A DNA stretch of 64,000 nt from Isoetes taiwanensis (Eukaryota; Streptophyta; Lycopodiopsida; Isoetales; Isoetaceae), in assembly GCA_021234155.1 (NCBI GenBank), contig JAJEKV010000328.1:124001-188000 (forward strand). The letters run 5' to 3'. The position numbers were made by a program, and so were the translations under genes. Of the stretch, positions 23,091-33,879 are shown one piece after another; within the stretch, counting starts at the first letter, position 1; each line of letters begins with the position of its first letter. The notes beneath the pieces were generated by a model that was not told the DNA's origin, searched no databases, and saw only the letters and a list, made by a program, of their open reading frames with translations.

Positions 23091-23850
23091 TTGCATTTTC
23101 TCTGCATGCTAACTAGCGTGCGCATGAAGTCTTTCATTTTACATGTTGCAAACCTTAGATCTCCCATGTGAATCAACCAACCAGCAAAGATGCAATCCTG
23201 TATTTTATAACACTCTGATCCTAGGGTTATGTGGATTCACAACCTTTAAGCTTATTACAACTCCCAGAAATAGTTACATAGACACTTAGATACATAGGGT
23301 TGGAACATCCCTCAACATTTCAGGCTCACAGCTAAGGTCCGGTCAGGTGGGTACAAATTTCAGAAAAATTTTGCTCCAAAACAACTGCCTCAACCAATCC
23401 AACCCTGCAAATTTAGAAATCATGACATTAGAAACAACAGTCACCGCATCTCCTACATGGTCAAAGCATGCACGAATCTGCATCTAGCCAGCATGCATGT
23501 GAAGCCTTTTATTTCATATGTGCAAACCCTAGATCTGCTTCACATAGGAATTAAAGTATACATAATACCATTGCACACCTTATTTAAAAGCACAGTTGCA
23601 GGCATGCATGTTAGGCTGCATAATTGATTGCCTTTGGTTGCTCATCTAACAAGTTCTCACACAACACTGCACTTAGGTCTCACTAACTAAAGTAAAAGCA
23701 TGGCCCCAAACACACTCAGGTCATCTAGGTACCCAGACAAAAAATGATACGATCAGTTCTTAATCTCGAATAAATCACCTGTAAAAAAACAAACAGAGGA
23801 AAGATAATCCAGTTAGTAGGAGAAGCTCGATCCACCCAACCGGATTCACC
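23090..23850. repeat. Diverged ~390-bp duplication and relatives of the 14-15 kb block
   Basis: 23,090-23,170 (CTAACTAGCGTGCGCATGAAG...GCAAACCTTAGATCT) is related to 23,485-23,545 (CTAGCCAGCATGCATGTGAAG...GCAAACCCTAGATCT). 23,395-23,480 and 23,655-23,740 match parts of 14.2-15.1 kb. No gene is seen from 23,090 to 24,690. Confidence 0.55.
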
Positions 23851-24074
23851 AGGAAATCTTTATCCTGGAGCAGGAAATCTTTATCCCGCTCAGACCAACA
23901 AGCTAAGCTATGGAGATTTGGAAGTAGAAGGAAAAATCAATAGAGGAAGCGAGGTAAGGCTTTGGCGGTGATTCTCTATGTCTCGTCCCCCTATGTATGT
24001 GCTTTTATAGTCTCCTGAAAGGTCATTAAAGGTAAATTGCCTTTTCGGCCTTTGCCTTTTTAGAAAGGCACTTA

Positions 24075-24165
24075 GCCCTTTTCTATTAAATCTAAGATTG
24101 GCGCCTTGGTTAGACACTTGGGCTTTCTAGCTAGAGACCAAGGTTCGAATCCAAGTGAGGACAAT
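24075..24165 (+). repeat. tRNA-like / SINE-like segment with pol III box B
   Basis: GGTTCGAATCC at 24,142-24,152 is a perfect pol III B box, and TGGCGCCTTGGTTAGACACTTGG about 40 bases upstream is an imperfect A-box region. The segment does not fold into a convincing tRNA that I can draw by eye. A tRNA-derived SINE (SINE-Au type) or a decayed tRNA gene are the likely explanations. Confidence 0.35.
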
Positions 24166-24697
24166 TTCGGATGGGCTGATATCAAGTCCCGTTATCAGCC
24201 ATAAATATTTTAAGAGCCAATGGTTTTATTTAAATCACTTGTTGGTAGTATTTTGTTCTAATACCATTCTAATATCGTAACAAAAAACCCAGTGGCAGAA
24301 ACAAATAACATATCAAACATAACTGGATTAGCTCAAGATTCAAGAGATTTAGTAGCATCCGACATCAAACACAATGTGATTTGCTTGCACATATAGGCAT
24401 ACCGATATGTTCTTATCAAATACCAGCATTTCAAACAGTGCAAATAGTTGTCATATATACAACTAGCCCTGACAATTAGATCTGACATATCTATCACTAT
24501 TACAAGTTCTGACATTCTTGCATTTCATATGCTGCAAACCTTAAATTGGCAACAAAACACAAGAAGCAAAACAAACCGTCTCAACTAATAGCGCATGTTG
24601 TTCATATCTTCCATATTCAACAATTCTCTAACTTGTTATGCTAGCTATTATGAAGATCTAAGCCTGCTAACACCAAATGCATACCATCTCTCCGCCA

Positions 24698-24706
24698 TTT
24701 AAAATG
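24698..24706. repeat. 9-bp target-site duplication, left (TTTAAAATG)
   Basis: TTTAAAATG immediately precedes the left terminal inverted repeat and recurs exactly at 38,966-38,974, directly after the right terminus. A 9-bp duplication is the signature of Mutator-family insertion. Confidence 0.93.
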
Positions 24707-25393
24707 GGCTCAGGATAGTCTTACCCTGGTTTCGGGGATCCCGGAGGTAAAAATACCGTCCCTCGGTATCACCACCGGGCTCGGCGGGCCCGTTCGGGCC
24801 CCTCCGTTTTCAAATGTCTTGGCGCGTGAGGGGGCCATAATCTCGGCCGTTTGCTTGGCGCTACATCCGGGCGTCAGGTGGTGTTCCCGCCTCCGTATCG
24901 CCATAAAAGTGCAGGGGGTGATCCAGCCGTCCGGAATCACCAACCATTGATCACGGCCTCAGAGATCCCCATGCGTGGCCGATAGCTGCGCCCACCGATA
25001 TCGGTAGTTGTGAATCCCTCCTCAGAGATCCCGAATCGGCGGGTGTGATTCCCTCCTCCGGGATTGCAATCGCTCGGCCGATATCGTCCGCCCGATATCG
25101 CCCGGTTTATCCGGCCTCCGGGATCACCACAATGGCCGACATCGGCCGACATCGGCGCCCCGGGAAAATGCTGCCCTCCGGGATCCCCGCTAGGACTCTT
25201 CGGTGAAAACGTCCTCCGTGATCACTCGAATCCGATGGGTGTGATCCCCTCCTCCGGGATCGCCATTGCTTGGCCGATATCGGCCGCCCGTTATACGCCA
25301 GGGTTATCCCGGCCTCCAGGATCACTACCATGGCCGCGAGGACTTTTCGGTGAAAATGCCCTCCGGGATCACCACTGCGTGGCCGAGAGCGGG
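24707..25393 (+). repeat. Left terminal inverted repeat of the MULE
   Basis: The segment is GC-rich and composed largely of CCTCCGGGATCACC-type words and their complements, with CGGCCGATATCG blocks (about 24,975-25,290). It aligns in inverted orientation with 38,410-38,965 with several indels. The inner limit is set where GTGGCCGAGAGCGGG stops matching the right copy. The open frames here on both strands come from the repeat composition and are not genes. Confidence 0.88.
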
Positions 25394-25515
25394 GGCTGTC
25401 CACGTGGTGCAATCGAAGCCACTGGTTTAAATTAATGCCTGACGACCCAGGGTCAGTGTCGTACGCCATCCGCTCATGGTGTTATTCCGAGGAATTGAAA
25501 AGCGCCGATTATTAA

Positions 25516-26820
25516 ATGACGGGCCCCAATAGCGAAGTCGCCACGCGTTTGCGGTGGGGATTGGGAGGAAGGGAGCACGATTTGGCGATGGCTATGTTGA
25601 ACTGCGTGCGCGCCAAGAACAATTGCCCTTTGGACCGTCTCGGCGGAAAGGGCCCAGTCTTCTGCGAATCCCTGGCGTTTGTCGCTGCCAAGTTGCATCT
25701 GGCGAGTATTTAAAGGTAAGCACTATCGACAGGTCTGTTTTTATTCTATTAAAAGCTTATTCTAACCTGTTATGTTATTTTACAGATGGTGGAGGAGTCG
25801 ATTAACCTCGAAATCAACCTAAATACCGCCGATCGATCCAGAACTGGAATGGGGAATAGAAGAAAACTTCGGCTTGGAAATTGCCCGTGCTTCAAAGATA
25901 TTCTTTGGGATTGAATGAACTGACCAAGAGGTTCAATCCAGACAAGAAGAGATTAAGGGCGGCAAGAGCTAAAGGAGCTTAAGCTACGTGAAGGTTAACC
26001 CATTTGCCCGGGCCGAGGGTTGGTCGATGGTCAATGGGAAGGAATGCAAATGTGAAACAAAATGCCCAAAATGCAGATGAGGATGAGGGCCCGAAAAGTA
26101 ATGTTGAATGCTTCAACGTCAATCCAAGTGAGGAACTGGCAACTCAAGAATTTTTGAAGGATTACAGGTATGATCAGCTCAGTCGAAAATGGCATTGCCA
26201 AGTCGGTGACTGCAGCAAATCTTACAGCAGGAAGGTGGAACTAGATAATCATAGGTTCAGGGTGCATGAGTTATGGCAAAATTTCAGGGTTCCAGATGCG
26301 CCAAGGGGTCGAATTCCAAAGAATAAGACTGAGGTGAGGGTTAGAGATTATGGGAAGATTAGGATTCAGAGATCTCTTGATCCCGACCTCAAATTCAGCC
26401 ACAATCTGACCAGAAAACTTCAGAGGGCAAGGGCAGCAGCAAAGCGTATAGCAGATGACCAAATCGCCCTCGGCCTTCTTGATGACACGGCCCGAAACGA
26501 GTTTATAAACATGCAGGTGCAGAGAAAGGAGGCCACAGAATGTGAATTGTAGGAAGAGCAGATAAGGGAGATCAAGGAAAGGATTAGGAGCCGGCATGGC
26601 AGTTTGGAAGATAAGGATTTGTTTGGTGATTTGAGCTCTGAACAGCGCCAATTGGACGATGATGATGTGAGTGCGGAGGTAGAGGCTGCGAATACACTTG
26701 AATTTAGTTCCCCTCCTCCCAAAACCCCAAATTCGAACACCCCAAGTCAGCAGGATACCCCAAGGAAGCAGACTTTTGTGCAGGCCCGGAGGGATGCAGA
26801 TCAGATGGCTCCAAACCAGT
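25516..26820 (+). pseudogene. C2H2 zinc-finger / Ulp1-protease gene, 5' part
   Basis: This is the 5' half of the MULE-borne gene. A first coding-like exon (25,516 to about 25,712) is followed by an intron with GTAAGC donor and TTTTACAG acceptor near 25,784. The main open frame 26,004-26,549 contains a single C2H2 finger, CQVGDCSKSYSRKVELDNHRF..H (C-x4-C-x12-H-x4-H), about residues 69-92. After it comes a basic region with RARAAAKRIADDQ. After an in-frame TAG (26,550-26,552) the same frame continues through a charged coiled-coil-like segment and a Ser/Pro/Thr-rich linker, up to the LINE insertion at 26,820. Between about 25,785 and 26,000 the frame is disturbed by stops. The finger suggests nucleic-acid or protein targeting of the protease. 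The gene continues at about 32,380. Confidence 0.7.
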
Positions 26821-27099
26821 TTTTTTTTTTTTTTTTTTGGATGAACGTGGATGAACATGGGGGACTCAAAACCCAGTGGAGAAGACATCCACTAGAGCAA
26901 CACTACTCACCACATACATAACATAGAAAAGCAGAGAACATAGATCACCATGAGCACAACTGTTTGCTATGAGTAGGTGTGAATCTGAAGATATTGCTCT
27001 CAAATGACACTTTTGAAGGCATCCTTTAAGGAAGAACACTTGTACGCCTTCACAATGCGACCACGGGCATCGCTAAGCACTTGCATATCTGAAAAGAGT

Positions 27100-30000
27100 T
27101 GTCCCTTGAAGATGAGGAGATTTCGTCTCTTCGGATGGACGGATGATCCAAGCGGATGCTAAGTGGAAAGCCCTCTTTGCCAACTTGTCCCAAGAACTAG
27201 GATAGATCGACAATAGGACCTGTGACTATTCAAGTCACAATGGAAAAAGACTTCGGAAGCCCTTGCCGGGCAAGTCGAACATGGTGACACAAGAAAAAGC
27301 GATTGCTCAATTGTCTCATCCCTCATTGTGCAAAGAGGGCGATCACGAGACTTACGGATGAAATCGATGAACAATAGTGTTTACCCGACGCATCTATGAG
27401 TGATCTGCCACCATAAAATGGATAGCTTAGGATGAAGCAATTTATCCCATACCCATCGCCGGGCCTTTACAATGAGGCTGGGGGATAACTAAAGGCCACT
27501 TTGGCGATGGAGGCAACACCTCGGGGATGAAGCGGGGATCACATACATCGAGTGCACCGGGTGCTCCTTAACACCGCCATGAACCACCCGAGCTGGGGAG
27601 TCACGTCTTGTGGGTGTGGAGGAAGTGTAGCGGCTACTTTTTCCCAAATGCGGGTCCTAACGAAGGAGAAGGAACTTCAATTTGAACTCATTCCATCGTC
27701 AACAATCTTATCTCATTATACCATGCGAATCACGGTGAGCACGCTGCTTTGCTCGCCAAGCGCGCTAACGTCAATGGATGGCCGAGAAGAGACCGGGGGC
27801 GGTCTGCGCTGGCCATCACCCAAAAGGATCCACCAACAATTGGTAGGAGAGGATTGTGTGGGCCATTGGATGGGAACAGAAACAAAGTGTGCACAGTCTC
27901 CCAAGCAGACTAGCAACCCCTTGAGGAAAGGAGATGCATTAGGATATGGAGAAAGTGGATAGAATAATGCCCATGGGAGGAGGCTTAATGGATGGAGAGC
28001 AAAGGAAATGCACCTCTGCAAAGGCGGTGAATGAGATCACGGGACACGGAGAATTATTAGCATTATTGAGAATGCGCCATATGAACTTAGAAATCAGCAC
28101 CTTGCTGCGGAGAAAGAAAGTGAACCATCCCCCCCCCCCACAATGTTTAGGCATAATGCGCCGCCCAACTAACTTTAGCATCGGCTCCTTCTTGATTGCC
28201 ACCCCGGATGAAGTTCGGACAATGCGAACAATGAGCTGCATCTTTGTCTGCGGTGCCAGCAAGATGGATGCCATGTAGACATGTGTACCACTCAGAACTG
28301 ACTTCCACAGTTACACGATCAGCCATGGATAATTTAGCCATGGACCACCAGAATAAATGCCTTTCCAACCCCTTAATAATGACATCCCACGCGTCTTCAG
28401 ATGAGAGGTGTATACCAACTGCAATGCCTAGAAGCTTAGTTGCCTTCCTACGAGGAAGAACCTTCCATGGAAATGCAACCACAGAAGACGACACTGGAGA
28501 GTCTAGGGCCTACAGGGCAGTACACTTTTGCCACCCCACAAAGATACCAGAAGCCAAAGAGAAACTATCCAACAAGGAAATGGCATTCTGCAAATTCTGC
28601 TCATCAGCCATTAAGAACAAGAAAGTGTCATGCATCGCGATTCACAGATCTCTTGTGAACCATTATTCATGGGAAGACCATGCGGGATGCCTTCTGACCT
28701 TGCAAGAGAGAATACGAGAAAGAATCTCCGCCACAATTGTAAAAGCGTGCCCGGTGCCAAAAAGCCACGGCAAATGCCATGTCCCACTTGAAAAAATGTT
28801 GATGGTTCTCCTTGAAAAGAACCAAGAAACGGCGTAATAATGAAGTTTCATAACATCATTGCTTGAACCGGGCACCAAAATCAAGGCGTAAAGGCCTTTG
28901 CTCCAGAAACTCCGATCCAACACTTTGTCATATGTTTTGCAAAATCCAGCTTCAAGTATACAATGGGGTAACCATGCATTCTAGCCCAATAGAGACCCTC
29001 ATATCTTTCTTTGCCACATTATTCAAGATACACCGTGAGGCAAGAAACCCGGGATCGTGTGGAAGAGATGGATCGGTAAGCAGCCACAAAGCTTCCGAGC
29101 AAAAGCTTTAGCAAAGATCTTGTAATCGAGGACAACAAAGTAATGGGGTGCCAACTGGAAATAGAAAGGGAAGGGAGATGCAACCGAGGTTGAGGATTTT
29201 GTCCGGTGCCTCTGTCTTTTAAAATCCCCGAAAAGCATCATACACATCGCACCAAAGCCAATCCCAATACTCCCGGAAAACTCCCTTTGGAATACCATCA
29301 AGACAGGACACTTGCCCTCTTGAGAGAGAAAATGTGGCCTCGGCTAAATCATTCGGCTGATCTCGGCCTCTAAAGTGGCCCTTTGCTCATTGGTGACTAT
29401 AGGATGAACCACGACAAGCAAGGCCGCTTTTGAAAACTGACTGAAAAGGAAGACGCCGGCGAGTGAAGAAAGCTGAAAAGTGATTATGCAAAAAGCCTCT
29501 AAGCAATTTGGATCTAAAACAACACGCCCATCCCGAAATGCCAGAGGCCCGAAGAGATGCTAGCTTACGGTTTTGGCGACTCAAGAAAAAAACATGTGCA
29601 CCCGGTCTCCCTCCTTGAACCATTGCAACCCGGCTTTAATGCGAGCAAAAGTGCACTTGTTTTGATTCCATCTTAGAATGCTACACAAAATTTGCTTCTC
29701 CACATGACCATCCGGAAGGGGCAATAGACACGCATGCCTCAAGTTGTCGATAAAGAGCGGAGAAGGCTCGGTTAGCGTAAGCTTCGTTCCGCGACCTCAA
29801 CCTTTAGCAAAAGACTTCCAAAGCAGGAGAGCATCAACAATACCCGCGCCCACGCGGTCGAGAGAAAGAAGTGAACCACGCTGTCTGCCGACACGCCAAA
29901 AAATCATCATCCTTCAAGAAAAAATATATTCACTTGAAATGTCTTAGAGACGGCATGCACCACCGTATGAGAGCAAGAGAAATACGTGGATTATGGTGAA

Positions 30001-30700
30001 ATCGCAATTATTCAACAAGGTTCTCACGATGAAAAGCAGCAACAGGTTGCTACCAAAGCATTATAGTAGCCTCTATCATGTCTTGCATATGCTCTACTAC
30101 CACCTAACCAGCCATTTGTCTTGCTCAAGCTCAACCATGTTAAAATCACCCACCATGATCCATGCAACAGGGGAGCCTAACCTCAGTAATTTGGAATGCA
30201 AAGAAGCCCACAATGCGCCTCTCTGACATGGTTGATTATGCGCATACACATTAACCAATTCCCATTCTTGCCCTTTATCAAACCACTTGACTATGATCCA
30301 CCGGCCAAATCTGTCAACCTGAGTAAATGACACTGTAATAGTCCTCCTCCATGCTGTAAGGACACCAGCCTTTGCCGAGTCTGCGACCGCCACTAGAACA
30401 TTGTACTGCCTATTGATTACTGCAACAACTTTGTAGGCATCCTCTTTCTTGCATTTATGCTCTTGCAAACAAATGAAATCTGAGTCCCACCTAGTCAGGG
30501 CCATGGACAACCTGCTCCTTTTAGTAGGGGAGGAGGCAACCCCCCCGCACATTCCAGGAGATTAACTTCATTGATCAGGTGGATGTGGAGGATGTTCTAA
30601 GTCCATATCAACTTGTATATGAGACTCATTCTCCACTTGATCAGCCCAATGTGGTTGCGATGCTATTGGACGTGTAGTGACAAGCCGGTGGTGAGGAGGA
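27100..30700 (-). pseudogene. LINE ORF2: endonuclease, reverse transcriptase, zf-RVT (broken)
   Basis: The best-preserved piece (30,552-30,097) is an exonuclease/endonuclease/phosphatase domain. It contains DFICLQEHKCK (the catalytic Glu region), AVADSAKAGVLTAWRR, RWIIVKWFDKG, ELVNVYAHNQP and IMVGDFNMVELEQDK (the D-x-N motif). Downstream, 29,301-29,023 holds a frame-shifted RT start (around KIFAKAFARKL). 28,494-28,290 reads KLLGIAVGIHLSSEDAWDVIIKGLERHLFWWSMAKLS, the C-terminal RT/thumb region that precedes SxADR in plant LINEs. 27,374-27,159 carries RPLCTMRDETIEQSLF, a zf-RVT remnant. The YxDD block is not recoverable by eye. ORF2 normally nicks target DNA and primes reverse transcription from it. 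Confidence 0.8.
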
Positions 30701-30799
30701 TTGGCTCAGGGGTTGGGGAAGCAGATGCGAAAGGCGTGGTGCAAAGCTATTCCTCCCCTCAAAGTGGCTTTTTTCATGCGGGCAATGGACCATTCTTCT

Positions 30800-32340
30800 T
30801 CAATGCGCTCTTGCTTGCGCGCAATCATGTCCAGCCTCTCTTGCCGGGTCGAGGAAAAGAAAGACAATTATGGGCTGCGGGAGTGTGTCAATGGCTAGGG
30901 TAGAAGGCGAAGAAGGGGTGATGGCAAGGGCAGTCAGGCTTGAGTTGGAGTAGGGATGGCAGCAGGGGAAGTAGAAGTAGGGGAGACGAAGCGCAGGAGG
31001 AGGGATGGGAATGGAGGGTTTTTGCGACACGATAAGCGAAAAAAGGCCTCAACATCGGGGAAACATATTGGCAAGCTCTAGGCCGTTAAGCAAAGATAAT
31101 TTATATTTAAAAAAGAGTGGACCACTTTTCACAACCACAGACTTGGGGAGGGAAGCCTCAGCAGGAAGGGAAATACAAATACGAGGACCATTGGTAATCG
31201 AATGAGCAAGGTGCAACCCTAATCCACTGGCAATGGAGACTAAGAAGTCTGGAACCTGCAACTCAATTGGGAAGTCCTCCAATGCAAATGAGCAGAGCAT
31301 ACGACGTGTACCAGACTTATTAGGAAGAAATCCAGGGGTGTATACCTGATACAAGAGATAATGTCCCCACAAAGGATCCACTCCACGCCCACTAGTTTAT
31401 CAACAGCAATGGCTAACCCAACATCACTAAGAAATAATTGTTTTGCCTATCCAAAACTTTCAGAGACTCATGCGGAGGCAATCTCAACTTTTGCAGATGT
31501 TGTTTCAACCAAAATCCCATCCTCTTGAGATCAAGGAACTGACCAGTGAAATGACATACCACCGCATGGGACATTAGATTGTGCGGACTTTGCAAGTGGG
31601 CGCTTATGATCTATCTCCACAACCGAGACACCAGCCCGAAAGTGAAGGCACTAGAACACACCTCTGCTTCATAGACACATTATCAGGAGGCAGTTGAACA
31701 TCCATTCTATCTTCAAAACCCTGCAGCTCTTTCATATATTCAGACACCTCTCTTTTGTTATTCTCCATCATAAGAGACACTGTCGCAGCAACACGAGCAG
31801 AACGCATACCTGATGTCATGTCTCGCTTAATCCAATCACTGAAGCGCGTTTGTGATACCCGAGCAACAGTGTTAGGGGCAGACCAAGGAGCAGAGGGAAG
31901 AGGAGGAGACGGTAAGAGGTCTGAAGAGGATGGGAGGGCAAGAGGAAGGAATTGGGGCAGAGGTGGAGGGAGGAGGAAGAGAGGCAGAAGCAGAAGTACA
32001 TGGCAAAGAGAGGGGAGGGAATTGCAAATCTATAGAGGCAGAGGTATATGCAAGTGGATTGAGACGAGAATTAGGAGGTAGCACTGGAGAGGCCAAAGAG
32101 GCAGAAAATTGCGAGCAAGAATGCATACCGGCGGAGGCGACCATGGAGGCCGAAATGGAGGATCCCAATTCCGGGACTGAAGCAGCACGAAAACCACATG
32201 ATCCCATACACCATTGGAAATCTCACTGCACAGGCTTTCCAACGCACCAAGAATCGTAGGAAACAGACACCCGAGGAGGGAGATATCTCAGACTGAACTG
32301 ACGCCAAAACCCTAGCCTGTGGGCTGCGCCATCTTCCTAG
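30800..32340 (-). pseudogene. LINE ORF1 (DUF4283-like nucleic-acid-binding protein), broken
   Basis: Two consecutive minus-strand pieces (31,595-31,413 and 31,381-31,049) match the DUF4283 architecture typical of plant L1 ORF1. One is VVCHFTGQFLDLKRMGFWLKQHLQKLRL with a VLDRQNNYFLV strand. The other has YTPGFLPNKSGTRRMLC, the LQVPDFLVSIASGLG helix and ICISLPAEASLPKSVVVK before the expected zinc-knuckle position. The knuckle itself is not evident. The upstream part (32.3-31.85 kb) is Ser/Pro-rich with frameshifts, and the putative ATG context near 32,332 is quickly followed by a stop. Confidence 0.65.
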
Positions 32341-32379
32341 AAAATTCACCAAATATACCTTTAAAATCAGATTGTGCAT

Positions 32380-33652
32380 GAAGAATCAGAGGATGAGCTT
32401 GAACATGCAGATGAATTGGCTCCCCCGACCCCGAGCAAGATAAAAATGTGGTATTTGTATGTGATGGACCCCTACTTCTTTGAAGCTCTAATATCATATG
32501 ACAGAGGAATTAGAAGGGAGCTTTGGCAGTTTAAATTTTCTCTAAATTATCCAATTGTGGTCCAAAGTCCTCTGTTGAAGGTGGGCAGCAAATCATCTGA
32601 TGTTGAATTCCACATCTCGGAGGCAGAGGCCCTCAAATTCTCCACTATTCCAGGTGCCCTCGGTTGTGAGGATTCTGAGATCGATGCCGACTACTTAGGA
32701 GCTTATTTACTGTAAGTGTGTTGTCCTTGTTTTTATTTCTTGAATGGTAAGACAAATTCAGCTTTGGCAGGGTTCTTGCACACTCAATTCCGGCCCAAAA
32801 ATGCTGTCATCATGTCCTCCTGCACCCTGCTGCTTTTGGTCTGTTCCTAAATGGATCGAAACCATGGCTGTGTACGGCCTACGAGCAGTTTGTGAAGCTA
32901 ATTCCAGGGTCCCCGTTTGGTAAGGCGCATTGGAAAATCCAGTATGCACAGTTCTACTACATCCCAGTTAACGTAAGGTAATTTGGGATTGGGACTCCGA
33001 ATTCTTTATTGCATTGCTAGTTATAGTTTAAACTTATTGCAGCTAGTGTTTTGCAGTGGCCATTGGAGCCTGTTCATTTTGGTAGCTGATCCTTTGGCAT
33101 GCCAGAAGTTGAAGAAGCCCTGCCCTTGCATACTGCATTTCAATTCCTATGAACCCCTCCATGCTTCAGTCCGAGGGTTCATCACCTTGTGAGTGTGCCT
33201 TTGCCAGTTTCAATCTATGATTTCAATGCTGTATTCTAATGACTTGACTTGCAGGTTCTTAAGTGATGTATTCATGAGGTGGAAGCATGAGGCATCAGCA
33301 TTGCATAATGCACCTTGTATTCCGATGGAAGCTCCACAACAGCACAACAACCAGGACTGTGGCATCTATGTTATTGGTTATGTTCAGAAATTCATCAGAG
33401 AGATGTACAGCAAGGAGAATGATGTGAGTGATAATGGTGCTGTTTTTGTTTAGTGAGATTATTATGGATTCCCCACTTACAATCTAATGACTCCAGATAG
33501 TGATTAACCGGGACTAGTTTGCCAAAGAAGACATGGATAATTTGAGGGCTGGCTTCAAGTTGATCTTTGCGAAGTTAAGGAGTTGTGTCCTTTCTTTGGA
33601 AAATCAACTTTCTACTTGCCCGAAGGTAGCAACCAGTTTTCTCGGGTGGTGA
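32380..33652 (+). pseudogene. Ulp1/SENP-like (C48) cysteine protease domain, 3' part of the MULE-borne gene
   Basis: Four exons with clean GT-AG borders (about 32,380-32,711; 32,771-32,977; 33,057-33,188; 33,255 to about 33,429) encode a C48 peptidase domain. The catalytic His lies in GHWSLFIL (about 33,060), the oxyanion Gln in EAPQQHNNQDCG and the nucleophile Cys in DCGIYVI (about 33,357). At the usual Asp position (ILHLDS in relatives) the sequence reads CILHFNSYEPLH, so Asp is replaced by Asn. C48 enzymes cleave SUMO or related modifiers. A final exon-like segment, NLRAGFKLIFAKLRSCVL..., carries an in-frame TAG at 33,515-33,517 before the terminal TGA at 33,650-33,652. The 5' half with the zinc finger is separated by the LINE. 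The domain frames are otherwise intact, suggesting recent loss or residual constraint. Confidence 0.82.
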
Positions 33653-33879
33653 CCCGGTTGATGCTGAATGGTCCCTGATTTGAACATGTAAATTGTCCAA
33701 TGCATATGTGAATCCAAATAAAACTTGTTAGTGGTTAATTGAAGTGGTAATTTGCTTCTTTTCACTTCTCTCCTTGCTTACTCTTCAGTTTTCAATTTGG
33801 ATCCACTGTTAGTCATTGCAAAACACTGAAACCATTCAATCCTTTCACAACCATTGAAACAGGCGCTCTGAATTTGAAC

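Larger units (their letters stand above)
26820..32345 (-). mobile_element. LINE retrotransposon (L1-like) inserted in the Ulp1 gene
   Basis: The 19-base T run at 26,820-26,838 is the poly(A) tail of an element on the minus strand. Reading from about 32,340 downwards gives a DUF4283-like ORF1, an endonuclease domain (30,552-30,097), reverse-transcriptase remnants (about 29.2-28.1 kb) and a zf-RVT-like end (27.37-27.16 kb). It separates the two halves of the Ulp1 gene, so it inserted after the gene became part of the MULE. I found no exact target-site duplication. The 5' boundary (about 32,340) is estimated from where the host coding sequence resumes. Many frameshifts show it is decayed. Confidence 0.85.

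Noticed and set aside
24710-25469. Overlapping ORFs on both strands in the left TIR (and 38,259-38,962 in the right TIR, 34.3-35.2 kb in the array)
   Set aside because: All are made of the GATCCCGGAGG repeat words read in frame; they occur equally on both strands and show no protein family.
26271-26888. 205-residue minus-strand ORF opposite the zinc-finger exon
   Set aside because: Shadow of the coding strand: it runs through the LINE poly(A) tail (KKKKK) and has no recognisable motif, while the plus strand has a C2H2 finger.
27552-28837. Plus-strand ORFs of 110-197 residues across the LINE
   Set aside because: They are antisense to the LINE ORF2 (RT-thumb and zf-RVT motifs read on the minus strand).
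26790-32420. Exact target-site duplication for the LINE
   Set aside because: Only loosely similar words (ATCAGAT, GCAGAT..GGCTCC) occur on the two sides at the wrong distances; not convincing.
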